DNA from: Phanerochaete sordida
Lineage: Eukaryota; Basidiomycota; Agaricomycetes; Polyporales; Phanerochaetaceae
Assembly: GCA_019973155.2 (NCBI GenBank)
Contig: BPQB01000001.1
Coordinates: 744,001-808,000, forward strand
DNA: 64,000 bases
Direction: 5' to 3'
The position numbers and the translations under genes were made by a program. The notes under the pieces are model-generated. The model had not been told where the DNA came from and did not search any database. It saw only the letters and a program-made list of their open reading frames with translations. How positions within the stretch are numbered: position 1 is the stretch's first letter; each line of letters opens with the position of its first letter. Positions 11,438 through 21,593 of the stretch are shown one piece after another.

Positions 11438-11906
11438 GCTATCATATCCATGCGTTTTTCTTGCTCTGGAGTCTTCTAAATAGTTTGGGTGGTGCATTAA
11501 ACGTAAGTACTGTGATTCTCTTCTCTTGTGATTCTTGCCGGTCCATCATCTAACCTGAACGGTGAGAGCGAGCTTCTAGGTTACATCACTTGCTTGCCCA
11601 GCTGACGATTGCATCCCTTTCAGGCGGCGTAAATGCCCCGCATGAGCAGTGCAAATCCACAGTTGCGCGGTCCAAGACCGCAAATCGCGCTCGAAAGGGC
11701 CTAGATGAGGCGTCTTGTTCGGGAGAGCACGCTGAAACCCCAGCCGTCGCCGCACCTTCGAAGTGATCTCATACGTTTCGGCTTCTCGTTACGAATTCTT
11801 GGTAGGCTCCGCAGCCCGAAAGTGCCACCCTGGGCGCGTCCAACAATGTTAAAACGCGACCGGCACCGCGCCCGTCAAGAGCAAACCCCCATCACGGACT
11901 ACCACG
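11438..11906. promoter_or_regulatory. Pseudo-CFT2 3' flank and CYP63 copy 2 promoter
   Basis: A 469-bp gap paralogous to 6599-7070. Blocks shared with unit 1 lie just after the CFT2 stop and again within 150 bp of the P450 start. Nothing else is seen in it. Confidence 0.4.
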
Positions 11907-14418
11907 ATGGGTCTCTCCCTCGCACACACTCTCGCCGCCGGCCAGTTCGTGCGGCTCATTGCGCCCGCACTCGCGGTGTGGGTGTTCGTTGCCGCCGCAC
12001 GCCGCTCACAGCACCTTGGCACGGCCCCTGTCTGGGTTGATGCGCTCGTCGCGCTCATTGCCATCCCGGCGTTCCATGTTGGGCGCGCGCACTGGCAGTA
12101 CGCCCACCGCAGGCGCAAAGCGGCACGGCTCGGGGCGACGCTCCCACCTCGCTGGGATGGCAAGCTCCCCGCAAACTTTGACGTGCTGCAGCTGGTCGAT
12201 AAGGCCTACCGAGAGGGATTCCTCAGTGAGTGCCTAACCTCCTAGCGCGCAGAATATATACTGATAATATCGGTGAATTATAGGCGATTATTTCTATGAG
12301 AAGTTTGATGAATTAGGCCCGACCTACAATTTCTACGTGCTGTGGGACAATGACTATTGCACGCAAGATGCCGCGGTCATCAAGGTGCGCCTCGCCCTGA
12401 AGGGAGTATTTTGAGCGGCCCCTGATTATTTGCTTATGCACAGTCCATCCTCGCGACGGACTTCAGCAACTGGATCAAGGGTATGTAGCTTGGTTCTGAC
12501 CTTTTTGAAAGTGTGCTAACAGAAAATCTTATGCAGGCGAACGATTCGATACCTACATGCATTCCGTATTGGGTACCGGAGTCTTCAATGCCGATGGTAA
12601 GTGAATTAAATCTTAGCCTTCATGTATCTCACACCATGTACCAGGCGAACTATGGAAGTTCCATCGCTCAATGACCCGCCCCTTCTTCGCCCGCGAGCGC
12701 ATCTCCGACTTCGAGACCTTCAGCCGGCACGCTGAAGAGGCCGTCCACAAGATGAAGGAACGCCTGCGTGAAGGCTACGCTGTCGACTTCGCTGTACGCT
12801 TCATTGCGGTGACGTCGCATTCTCCATCTGACCTACGTCCAGGACCTTATCGGCCGCTTCACGATGGACGCCGCGACCGAGTTCCTCTTCGGCGCATGCC
12901 TGCACAGCATGCGCGGCGCCCTGCCGTACCCGCACGACGCCCCCGAACACCTGCGCGTAGGTCAAGCCCGCCTGCCCGCCGACGCCTTCGCAGAGGCGTT
13001 CCGCGCGGCGCTGCACGCGGTCTCGCACCGCGCGCGCCGCGTGTGGCTCTGGCCGTGGTTCGAGCTCTTCGGGAGCCGCACGGACGCGCCGATGCGCGAG
13101 ATCGACCGGTGGCTCGCGCCGATTATCCAGAAGGCGCTCGAGGTCGGCCAAGAGGCGGAGAAGCAGGGCAGCGTGGGCCAGGACAAGCAGGTCGAAGAGG
13201 GCGAGACGCTCCTGGACCACTTGGCGAAGTACACAACTGGTACGCGCTGTGCTTCCTGTAGGGCACGTAAGGTCTCACGGCGTGCGAACAGACCCTACCA
13301 TCCTGCACGACGAGATCTTGAACATCTTCCTTGCTGGTCGTGACACGGTGAGAGCACTCCCATAAGCAGCTTTGCAATCGGACTGACTCCCGCGCAGACT
13401 GCGGGTACCCTGACCTTTGTGATCTACTTCCTCAGTCAGCACCCTGATGTGCTCCGGCGGCTCCGCCAAGAGATTCTCGATACCGTCGGGCCTGAAAATC
13501 GCCCCTCGTACGACGACATCAAGAAGATGAAGTACTTGCGTGCTGTGCTGAACGGTGCGTGCCTCTCTCGACTTTATTGTTGTATCCGATTCATGTCTGC
13601 CGCAGAGACGATGCGACTATACCCCTCTGTGTAAGTGTTCACTTGTCGATGCCGGAATTATTCCCTTATGCTTTCACCATCATAAATTCAAGCCCGTGGA
13701 ACATGCGGTGAGCAAAATACATCACAAGATATACTAGATATAGGTCATATGAACTCATGCACTGTATTTCTAGCTTCGCGGTCGAAGATACGATTCTGCC
13801 AAACTCTGACCCAACTGGGAAACCGTGGTTCATCCCTGCCGGCGCATCGTATGTGTCTACGCTCCACCACTCGTGTGACTATTGACGTATATATCTTCGC
13901 AGGGTCTCGTATTCGGTGCACTGCATGCACCGCCGGAAGGACTACTGGGGTCCAGACGGTATGCCGCGCACACTCCCGCTCTCGCTTGTCTGTTGAGCTC
14001 CTTGTCCGCAGCCGACGAATTCGACCCGGACCGCTTCCTCGACGAACGGCTGCACAAGTACCTGACGCCGAACCCATTCATCTTCCTCCCGTTCAACGCC
14101 GGCCCGCGCATCTGCCTCGGGCAGCAGTTCGCGTACAACGAGATGTCGTTCTTCCTCGTGAAGCTCCTGCAGACGTTCGACGACATCGCGTTCGTCCGCG
14201 AGGCCTTCGACCCTGCCGTGCTGCCCCCCGCCGAGTGGGCCGCGTTCCCCGGGCGCAAGGGCAAGGAGAAGGTCTGGCCTCGTGCCCATCTGACGGTGTA
14301 CTCTGAGGTACGGCTTGTCCTGACTAGAGATTCTCCATCGCTGATATGTATGCGACAGGGTGGAATGTGGGTCAAAATGCGCGAGGCGCCTGCTGCCCAA
14401 GTCGACGCCGAGGCCTGA
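11907..14418 (+). CDS. Cytochrome P450, CYP63-like, copy 2, about 600 aa
   Basis: Tandem paralogue of copy 1 with the same 14-exon structure and intron phases; exon 1 is 11907-12225, and the stop at 14416-14418 matches the C-terminus VDAEA. Helix I (FLAGRDTT), ExxR (ETMRLYP) and the haem loop ([11 protein letters not shown]) are intact. The protein differs from copy 1 at scattered positions, mostly in the N-terminus, the F-G region ([19 protein letters not shown] against [19 protein letters not shown]) and exon 3-4 loops. These are places where P450 substrate specificity commonly changes. Both copies look functional, so they may have partitioned substrates or regulation; that is inference. 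The downstream 3' flank is followed by repeat copy B. Confidence 0.9.
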
Positions 14419-14662
14419 AGCTCTGCTAAACGGACCGGGGTGTGTTGACCGATGAAGTTAACAACGTTCAATGTACAATATCTTTCCCTTCGAATGCTTA
14501 TCCCAGTGCTCCGTGTCCACAGGTTTGTACCAGACGGCGGTCAATTGTCCCAGTTACGAACTATCTTCAGAGGACGCGGCTCGGAGGCGATCGCTGTGCA
14601 GCCGGATTTATTTTGCACGCCGTGATGCTGAGCCTCATTATACAGGATATTTCCATACCGCC

Positions 14663-14880
14663 CTTCAATGGCAGCCGCACTTACGATATTCGTGCTCGAC
14701 ACCGCGCTCTCGAGATCGAGGCTGGCGGCCAAAAATAGGTGAGTTCGAATGTCGTCGCGATAAACAAGCCGCCCACGTGATCGCGATCGAGCCCACGCCA
14801 GCCTCCAGCGTATAAATATCCGCAAGCATCGTCCAGTCCCCCCAGTTCGCTCTTGCTTCTTCCCCTCATGTGCCCTCCTC
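14663..14880 (+). repeat. Promoter-like repeat, copy B
   Basis: The copy starts CTTCAATGGCAGCCGCACTT and continues through CTCTCGAGATCGAGGCTGG and GAGTTCGAATGTCGTCGCG. CACGTG lies at 14774-14779 and runs directly into the palindrome GATCGCGATC. ACGCCAGCCTCCAG precedes TATAAATA at 14811-14818. About 55 bp after the TATA box comes CTTCTTCCCCTCATG, a pyrimidine-rich leader with an ATG, but the frame closes after about 21 codons. Confidence 0.85.
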
Positions 14881-15256
14881 CTTTCTCTTCCTCTCCCGCT
14901 TGGCCTTGTAGACCGCACCCGAGCCTTCGGTAGTTCGGTACACGTCCCCTGGTCCATAACTCGACACTGCCGAACCTGCTTTCTCTCGGTCGTTCCCTGT
15001 ATAGGGAGGATCCCCAGTACACTCTTTCCGTGGAACAGACCGCCTCACGGGCCACGTTTGCATGAACCACGGACTACCGGGCTCAACAGCGCGACGGAGC
15101 GCGCCAACCTAGCAGGATACGTTAGCCTCTCCCGAGTCGCCGCGGCAAACTTTTCCAGCCCCGTCACGCCAGGGTCAACCTCCCGGCTTCCTAATCCCTT
15201 GCCTCGCACCGCGGCATTCTTGTCCGATCGAGTGCCTTCGACACTGAAAGTGACAG

Positions 15257-15397
15257 AAATAGGTTAGATCGGTGTGTTCGCGTTCAACCTGTTCACGTGA
15301 TCGCAACCGAGCCCATGCCAGCCTCCGGACCCCGGTGTATAAATACTCGCAGGCATCATCCAACCCCCACACCTCGCCCTTGTTCCTTTCCGTCATG
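15257..15397 (+). repeat. Promoter-like repeat, copy C
   Basis: CACGTG lies at 15294-15299, followed by the degraded palindrome ATCGCAACCGAGCCCATGCC and then AGCCTCCGG. TATAAATACTCGCAGGCATC starts at 15338, and the pyrimidine-rich leader leads to ATG at 15395. The upstream third is poorly conserved relative to B. Confidence 0.75.
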
Positions 15398-16020
15398 CAC
15401 ACCGTCCAATCTCCCCTTCGCCGTCCCCATTCTCGCCTCTTCGCCTCCGCTTGGCCCTTCTGGATTGGGCGCTACAGTCATCCCCCAGGCTGGCAGACGC
15501 GACGCCCACCCTTTCAGCTATCGACACGACTCCCTCTCGATCATGGCCTTCACGGTATGATATCTGGGCTCACGCTTGGCGACATGCCTGACGCGCTTGC
15601 GATGCGCACGCAACGGGTGCAAAATACTCTTATACTGCACTCGTTCTCTTTGCAGACCTCGTCGGGGCTTTGGACCACGACGGTACAGGAAACACAGCCA
15701 GCTCAACCGACGCGGAAGACTTTCCCCGGCAGCAAAGCACACCAGATCTCCTAGGCCAACTGGAACCCTTTATGCCAGCCGCGACGGGAAATTTGTGTTT
15801 AGTTCAGTGCCGTCTACACAGAAACGAGCTGGGTCAGACCGATGTCTTTGCAACACGCTCACGTGATCGCGATCAAGTCCATGCCAGCCTCGAAGCGCAT
15901 AAACCTAGCGGGCTTCGCTCGTTCTCCCCACTGACATCTTTGGCTTCAGATTCCTTCTCGCCGAGTATCTTCGCTCCTGGATCCCCTCCCCTCTCCTTCC
16001 CATCCCTACGCCCCTTTTAG
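15395..16020 (+). CDS. Possible spliced ORF downstream of repeat copy C, 174 aa
   Basis: An ATG 57 bp after the TATA box of repeat C opens a frame that can be spliced from 15554 to 15656 (donor GTATGA, acceptor TCTTTGCAG, 101-nt intron) and then stays open to 16020. The two parts sum to 175 codons. The middle reads LVGALDHDGTGNTASSTDAE; the rest is Arg/Pro/Ser-rich without a recognisable fold. Repeat copy D lies inside the second exon. The splice and TATA-to-ATG spacing make it more than a random frame, but no homologous protein is encoded by the other repeat copies, so non-coding transcription is at least as likely. Confidence 0.22.
15845..15912 (+). repeat. Promoter-like repeat, copy D (degraded core)
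   Basis: CACGTGATCGCGATCAAGTC starts at 15860, then CATGCCAGCCTC. The TATA position has decayed to GCATAAACC. Flanking homology to other copies is weak. Confidence 0.65.
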
Positions 16021-16651
16021 ACCTTTCAAACATAGTCGCCAGTGTCTGTTATCAGTCGTCGGGGCCCGGTTAGTATACGCCCATCGCCCTACCACTGCCG
16101 ACTGGGACTCAAGCACCCCTTCGCTGTGGTCAACTCGATCCTTATTTCAAACGTACTAGTACCAGCCGCGCCATGGAGGAATGGTCCCCACGGTGCGCTG
16201 TTCTCGGCCGATCTGCTAGTCCGGAAGGCATGTAAATTGACAGCGGTTGACGACGCCGCCCGGAGGTGTAGTTATGCTGGTCTAACAATAATGACCAGCC
16301 GCCCCGCCCCCTGGAAGAACCAATGGGCTTTCTAGTGGATTCCGCAAATCTCGCAGAGACACTAGTGGCCTCCGGCGGTCCCAATTTGAACCTCTTCACG
16401 GTTTCGATCAGTGTAGGAAACTAGCACGCACTCAGACTCAATTCTCTCTCCGGCCATCGATGTTTGCGTTTATGACAGCAGATACCATATCCTTACCTTA
16501 TCTTTTCTGGTAGACTGACCGCAGAAACCTCAACTCTGCTCCCTACTAAACCCGGATTTTTTTTTCAACTATCTCCAGCACGGCTTCAAGATTTGTCTTA
16601 CTATACTCAGTACATCTGCAATTCGCTAAATATCCGGGTGGACGCTCCCGC

Positions 16652-18485
16652 TTACTCGACCCACTTGTCCACGGTGTCTCCGTTCAGCTTGCCATAGTCG
16701 CTCCAGAGCTTCTCGAGCTTGTCCTCGGGGAACTGAGCGCGAAGCTCGTCCGCGCGCAGCTTGAGCTCCGCGGCGACGGGCGCCCATTCAACCTTGGTGA
16801 GGCGGCCGTCGCGCTTGACGAACTCGCCGTCGACGAGCACAGCCTCGATGTCCGCGTTGCTCGCGTGGAAGACGACGCCGCGGAACGGGTCAGCCGCGCC
16901 GGCGAGGTTCGCGCTCATCGCGTCGAACACGAGCAGGTCCGCGAGCTTGCCGACCTCGACGGTGCCGATGAGGCCTGCGAGCCCGAGCGCCTCCGCGCCG
17001 CCGAGGGTCGCAAGCCGGAACGCGTCCGCAGACACGAACTTGTTGTGCGCCGGCGGCGTCAGCTTCTCGACGTGCACCTTGTGGTGCTGGCGCGCTGCGA
17101 GGGGGAACCGTCAGCCGCCGACGCGCGCGGCGCACGGAGGACACGCACCACGGTAGAACTGCAGCGCCATGCGCATCTGCGTGAACATGTCGCCGCTGTT
17201 GATCGACGTCGCGTCCTGCGCACAGGCGGGTGAGCACACAGCGCACGACGCGCACGCAGGCGGGGGCACTCACGACGCCGAGGCTGCACTTCACGCCGCG
17301 CTCGACGGCCTCGAAGGCGATCGGGTTGCCGTGCGCCATGCCCATCTCGTCCTCGGGCGTCGACGAGATCGCGGTGCCGCTCTGCTTGAGCGCGGCCCAC
17401 ATCTCGTCGTCCGGCGCCTGGTGGTCGTCGAGCTCGGTGCAGTGCGAGAGCACGACGTCCGGGCCCAGCAGCCCGCGGTCGCGGTACGTCAGGATGCGCG
17501 GGCCTGTGCGGGATGCGTCAGCGAGACGGCGACGCGCTGCGCTGCAACGCCGGCTTGCCTTTGACGACGTGCGCCGTGATCGCCGCGACCGGGATGGCGC
17601 GGGCGACGGCGATGAACTCCTGGTGGGCCTTCTCGTCGCCGACGTCCCCAATGTCGTACCTGTGCGGCCACAAACGGGTCAGCAGGGCCGGACCGCGCAC
17701 CACAGCGATATACGCACGCCAAGCCGAGCGTCACGCGCCCGTCGGGCGTGAGCTTGTTGCCGTGCGCGCCCCACTCGCGCAGCTTCGCGAGCTGCCAGCG
17801 CGCGCTGTCCGCCTCCTGCGCGAACGCGAGGTGCGGGAGCACCTGCGTCGCGGGGCTCTGGCGCGCGGGGCACCACACGACGCGCGCGCCGGACTCCTTC
17901 GCCGCGGCGAGGCACGCCTCCGCGATCTCGGGCGTGTTCGCGGCGTGGAAGTGGTCGAGGAGCGTCGTCACGCCCGAGTGCAGCGCCTCGAGGCAGCCCG
18001 CGAACTCGCCGATGCGCACCTGCGCCGCGGTCACGGCCGTCTGCGTCGACCTGTGTGTGCGCGGTGAGCGTGAGCGTGCTGGCGGCGGCCGGGACGCGGT
18101 GCGACGCACCAGGACTGTTTGACGAAGTACTCGGAGAGCAGCCAGCTGGGCGATGGTTAGTAGGTGGAGAGGACCGTGTGGGACGGCGGCGACGTACTCG
18201 CATTGGTTGGCACGCATGATGGTCATCCAGGTGTGCCTGCCGTTTTATGAGCAAACATGGTGGCACACCACGCTGCACGAGAGCATACCTGTGGGTGTCA
18301 ACAAAGCCCGGGGTGATCCATTTGTTCGTGCAGTCGATGACCTCCGCGCCAGGGGGCGCAGCGATATCAGCCGCGACCTGCGTAATGGTGGTGCCCTCGA
18401 CGAGTACATCGGCCTTGAAGGCACGAGCCTGGTTCTCCTTGGTCCAGGTCGCGACGATGCCGCCCTTGAGCAGGTAGACTGTCAT
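16652..18485 (-). CDS. Amidohydrolase superfamily enzyme (chlorohydrolase/deaminase-like)
   Basis: Start ATG 18485, stop 16652. The N-terminus (MTVYLLKGGIVATWTKE, GADV-type beta strands, WITPGFVDTHRHTW) has the HxH metal pair of the metal-dependent hydrolase barrel, split by an intron after THR. Further hallmarks are TLLDHFHAANTPE, a His in AITAHVVKG, VVLSHCTELDD, SSTPEDEMGMAHG, LGVDATSINSG, KFVSADAFRLATLGGAEALG and IGTVEVGKLADLLVFD. The order fits the ATZ/TRZ-like cytosolic amidohydrolases that hydrolyse C-N or C-Cl bonds on heterocycles; the actual substrate is unknown. One intron (17504-17558) needs a GC donor, AAAG|GCAAGC. It is the left partner of a minus-strand pair with the aldehyde dehydrogenase, but the 690-bp gap argues against joint transcription. 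Confidence 0.85.
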
Positions 18486-19175
18486 TGTTCAGATAGAAGT
18501 TAGTTGCGTGTGATGAGAATGGAAGACGTGCGACGCCGCTGTGAAAGCCCGGCTGCGTTCGCGCGCCCTTTTATACGCTCGGCTGTGGGCCCTCGGAGAC
18601 ACCCGCCCTTCGCGATTTCTCAAGCGTCGCCGCGCGCCCGGGTCGCGCTGCGGGACCCTGGATCGCTTGTGTGAGTGCAGCGCGGGGAAACACCGCCACG
18701 CGCGGCGCAGTGGAGTGCTCCTGTGCGTGCGCACGGCACCCGCTGCCCGCCAAGCCAGCATACGGTCGCGCGCACAGTGCACACGCAGCTTAGTCAGTGC
18801 GCGGTGCTGCTCACGTCCCATGACATACGCTGTTAGCACTTCGGGCGGCGTCGCAGGACATAGGGCTGCCCGGATGTTTGCATCTCGACATGCGCACAAC
18901 ACGCCGGGAGGCACAGAGACTGGAGAGGAGCCGCACGCGTCTGCGCCCGTGTTTGGCGCGACGGGGCCCTGTGACAGGGGATGACGCAGATTGGCGGGAC
19001 AGGACTCGGATCGGGGCACACGCTGCGCAGATCTCACGACGCGCCGCCGGGGCGATCGACGCGCTCAGGGGGCGCGCGCGGCGCGGCGCAAAGTGCGACG
19101 GCGCACGAACCGGGATCCCATTGCACGTCTGCGGGCGCGGACCGAGAATAGCACTGTCCTGAGTTACCAAGTGAG
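18486..19175. promoter_or_regulatory. Intergenic: amidohydrolase promoter and ALDH 3' flank
   Basis: This 690-bp gap is GC-rich. A candidate TATA-like element (TTTTATACGC read on plus; GCGTATAAAA on minus) sits near 18570, about 85 bp upstream of the amidohydrolase ATG and correctly oriented for it. No coding exon or repeat was recognised in the rest. Confidence 0.45.
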
Positions 19176-21139
19176 TTACCCATAGCGCTTCGGCTCTGCG
19201 CTCTCCGCGAACCAGTCCTGCAGCTCGCGCGTCTCCTCCATCGTCGCGACGTTCACGACCGTCGACTTGCTCTGCGAGTCTGCGTGCGGGGGAGGGGTCA
19301 GCGGGGCAGGCGGCGCGGCGCGCGGGGACTCACAGGCGTCGAAGGCCTCGGTGCCGTTCTCCCTCCCGATGCCGCTGTCCTTCATGCCGCCCCTGCGGGA
19401 CGCACGTCTGTTTCAGCGGGGGCACGCGCGGCGCGCAGCGGAGGTAGGGCTTACCAGGGCGAGCTGGGGTCGTTGCGGTGGTGCGTGTTCACCCACACGA
19501 GGCCGGCCTCGAGCTCCGCGGAGACGCGGTGCGCGCGCGAGAGGTCCTGTGTCCAGAGGGCGGCGCCGAGGCCGTAGCGCGATGCGTTCGCGAGCGCGAC
19601 GCCGTCGCTCTCGTCCTGACAAACGCGTCACGTTGTTGGGAAGGCAGGCTTCGTCATCTGCTAAGTCCTGACGTACTTTGAATTGCTTGACGACCACGAC
19701 GGGCCCGAAGATCTCCTCGCGCCACAGCGTGCCCTGCGTTGACACATTCGCCACGACAGTCGGTGGGAAGAAGGAGCCCTGCGAGAAGTCGAATTCGTCC
19801 AGGGCTGACTCGCCGGTCAGCCGCTTCCCACCGGCAAGTATCTTGGCACGCTGGTCCGATGCCAGCATGGACTCAATGCGCTCGAGAGCCTGAGGAGAGA
19901 TGACACTACCCATTGTGGACATCGGATTCATGGCTGCGGTAGTGTCAGACAGGTTTTCTGTGGCAGACAGCTGGGTACGTACGGTTGCCCATACGAATGC
20001 GGATGCTCTCAACCTTGTGCATGAAGTGCAGCATAAACTCCTTGTAGATGCCCTGCTGAACGAGAAGTCGCGTGCCGGAGACGCAGGTTTGACCGGATGC
20101 CACGAAGCAGGCAAACGCTGCCCCATTCGCCGCAGCGACAGGATCCGCATCGTCGAAGACAACGATGGGAGCTTTGCCACCGAGCTCTGCGGTGTAGCCT
20201 GCAAGGTTCCCGCCTACTATCGAGCCGATTTCTTTTCCAGTTTGTGTCCCAGCCTCGAATACGGTCAGAACAGACATACCCTTGGAGCCAGCGATATACT
20301 CACCGTAATGTCCACTTTACGAATCACAGGGTCGGAGATGATGTCTTTAACAATCGTGCGTCCATACCCTGGCAGGATCGACAGGACACCTTTTGGTACT
20401 GGAGACAGCCGGCCCTGTGAGCATCGAAACCTCACAGGCGGATGCATATCGAACTCACGTCCAGCTTCCTCGGCTAGTTCTGCGAACTCAAGTACTGATA
20501 TAGGAGCGAGCTCGCTTGGCTTGAGAATGACGGAGTTACCAGCAGCGAGCGCGGGAGCGAGTTTCTTGATGGCTATGAGAAGGGGATGGTTGAAGGGCTG
20601 GTGGAGAGGTGAGCACGGTCCAATGGTTTTGCCTACAGTGACTTGCCGTAATCTGGGCGACCACTCCAAGCGGCACACGCTGGACGTAGTTCAGGAGTTT
20701 GCCTTGAGTAGGTGCAACAAAATCTTGGCGCGTCCGCAAGAGCGAGGCGTAGTAGTCGCTGGAAAGGATCAGATCTAAAGGTAAACGTCTGGCACTATAC
20801 ATACTCACAGCCATTCAGGAAGCCTGCCCAGCTGCGCCTGCATCTCGCGTATCGCCCGTCCCGTCTGCAAGCTTTCGATTTGCGCGAAGTCAGGGATGAC
20901 CTCCGTGAGCATGCGGGCCATGTTGTACAGGACGGTGGCACGGTCGGTGGGCGCAGCCTGGGACCATACTCCAGACTTGAAGATTGCGCTTGCGTCACTA
21001 ATGGTCTGGCGAACGTCTGACGGAGACGCTGTTACGACACTGGCACAATGAGTAGCTTATCAGGGAGTGAGGTTGAAACAGACCTACGTGCAAAGGTGTT
21101 CGCCTGTTGCAGGATTGTGTACAGGAATCCTAAACCGAG
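19176..21139 (-). CDS. Aldehyde dehydrogenase (NAD(P)+), 5' end unresolved
   Basis: The stop is at 19176-19178. The most upstream exon I can support reads RFRIPVHNPATGEHLCT (5' side at 21139), followed after an intron by VVTASPSDVRQTI and VWSQAAPTDRATVLYNMARM. Catalytic signatures are all present: PFNHPLLIAIKKLAPALAAG, ELGGKAP (general base Glu), SGQTCVSGTRL (nucleophile Cys), REEIFGPVVVV and the end GGMKDSGIGRENG. The family oxidises aldehydes to acids in cytosol or mitochondria; fungal members act on aromatic or aliphatic aldehydes, a plausible partner for P450 chemistry but not evidence of a pathway. One intron (20598-20646) has a GC donor, ACG|GCAAGT. About 20-35 N-terminal residues are missing: no upstream ATG joins in frame convincingly, so the first exon or start is unknown. 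Confidence 0.88.
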
Positions 21140-21593
21140 CTGACAGTCAGAGAGATTAGACTTGAGCCTACTCAACACGCACTCTTCTCGCCCGTCTGTC
21201 ACTTCTGGGACCTCGTCAAAGTCAAGGTGCGCTACATAAGGACCATATCGGTCCCTGTGGAGTTTACTCGAGCGCAGACCCGCTACGGCCTAGAGAACAG
21301 CGCGTAAGATTCAGATTCGAGCGTGGCACATCCAGCACGCACGCACCGCTCTGGCAGCACCGGGGGCGATCCTGACCATGTCTGCAGCCGACGCACGCGT
21401 TGGTCGAGGGAGACTCGAGCGAACCCGCCCAAAGCGCCGGCGCAATGCAATCAGAGCCCGGCGTCCAGACTGCTAGCCGCAGGCGCACTGCCGAGACGCG
21501 GGCGTGCCTCGCTCGCGCATCCCTGTTCTGGACGTCGTCGCCGCCTCGACGCGCGACGCCAACGACGACGACGCGCACTTTCTTGCATAGACC
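21140..21593. promoter_or_regulatory. Divergent intergenic region, ALDH / MATH-BTB gene
   Basis: A 454-bp gap between oppositely oriented genes. It should contain the missing first exon of the aldehyde dehydrogenase and both promoters. A minus-strand frame ending near 21175 (RYGPYVAHLDFDEVPEVTDG) stays open but has no ATG, so I did not annotate it. Confidence 0.4.

Larger units (their letters stand above)
9997..14818 (+). repeat. Segmental tandem duplication, unit 2
   Basis: Second copy of the CFT2-3'/CYP63/repeat segment. It starts abruptly inside CFT2 coding sequence and carries the broken CFT2 copy, CYP63 copy 2 and repeat copy B. Divergence from unit 1 is about 11-12% in parts of the CFT2 last exon compared by eye and visibly larger in the P450 5' exon and introns. 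One 114-bp tract is identical. Confidence 0.88.
14419..16651. other. Gene-poor repeat island 1
   Basis: About 2.2 kb between CYP63 copy 2 and the amidohydrolase. It holds repeat copies B, C and D in the same orientation at 520- and 566-bp spacing. Between them are pyrimidine-rich leaders and one low-confidence spliced ORF (15395-16020). The last 600 bp (16050-16650) show no feature I can support beyond the presumed 3' flank of the amidohydrolase. Confidence 0.6.
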
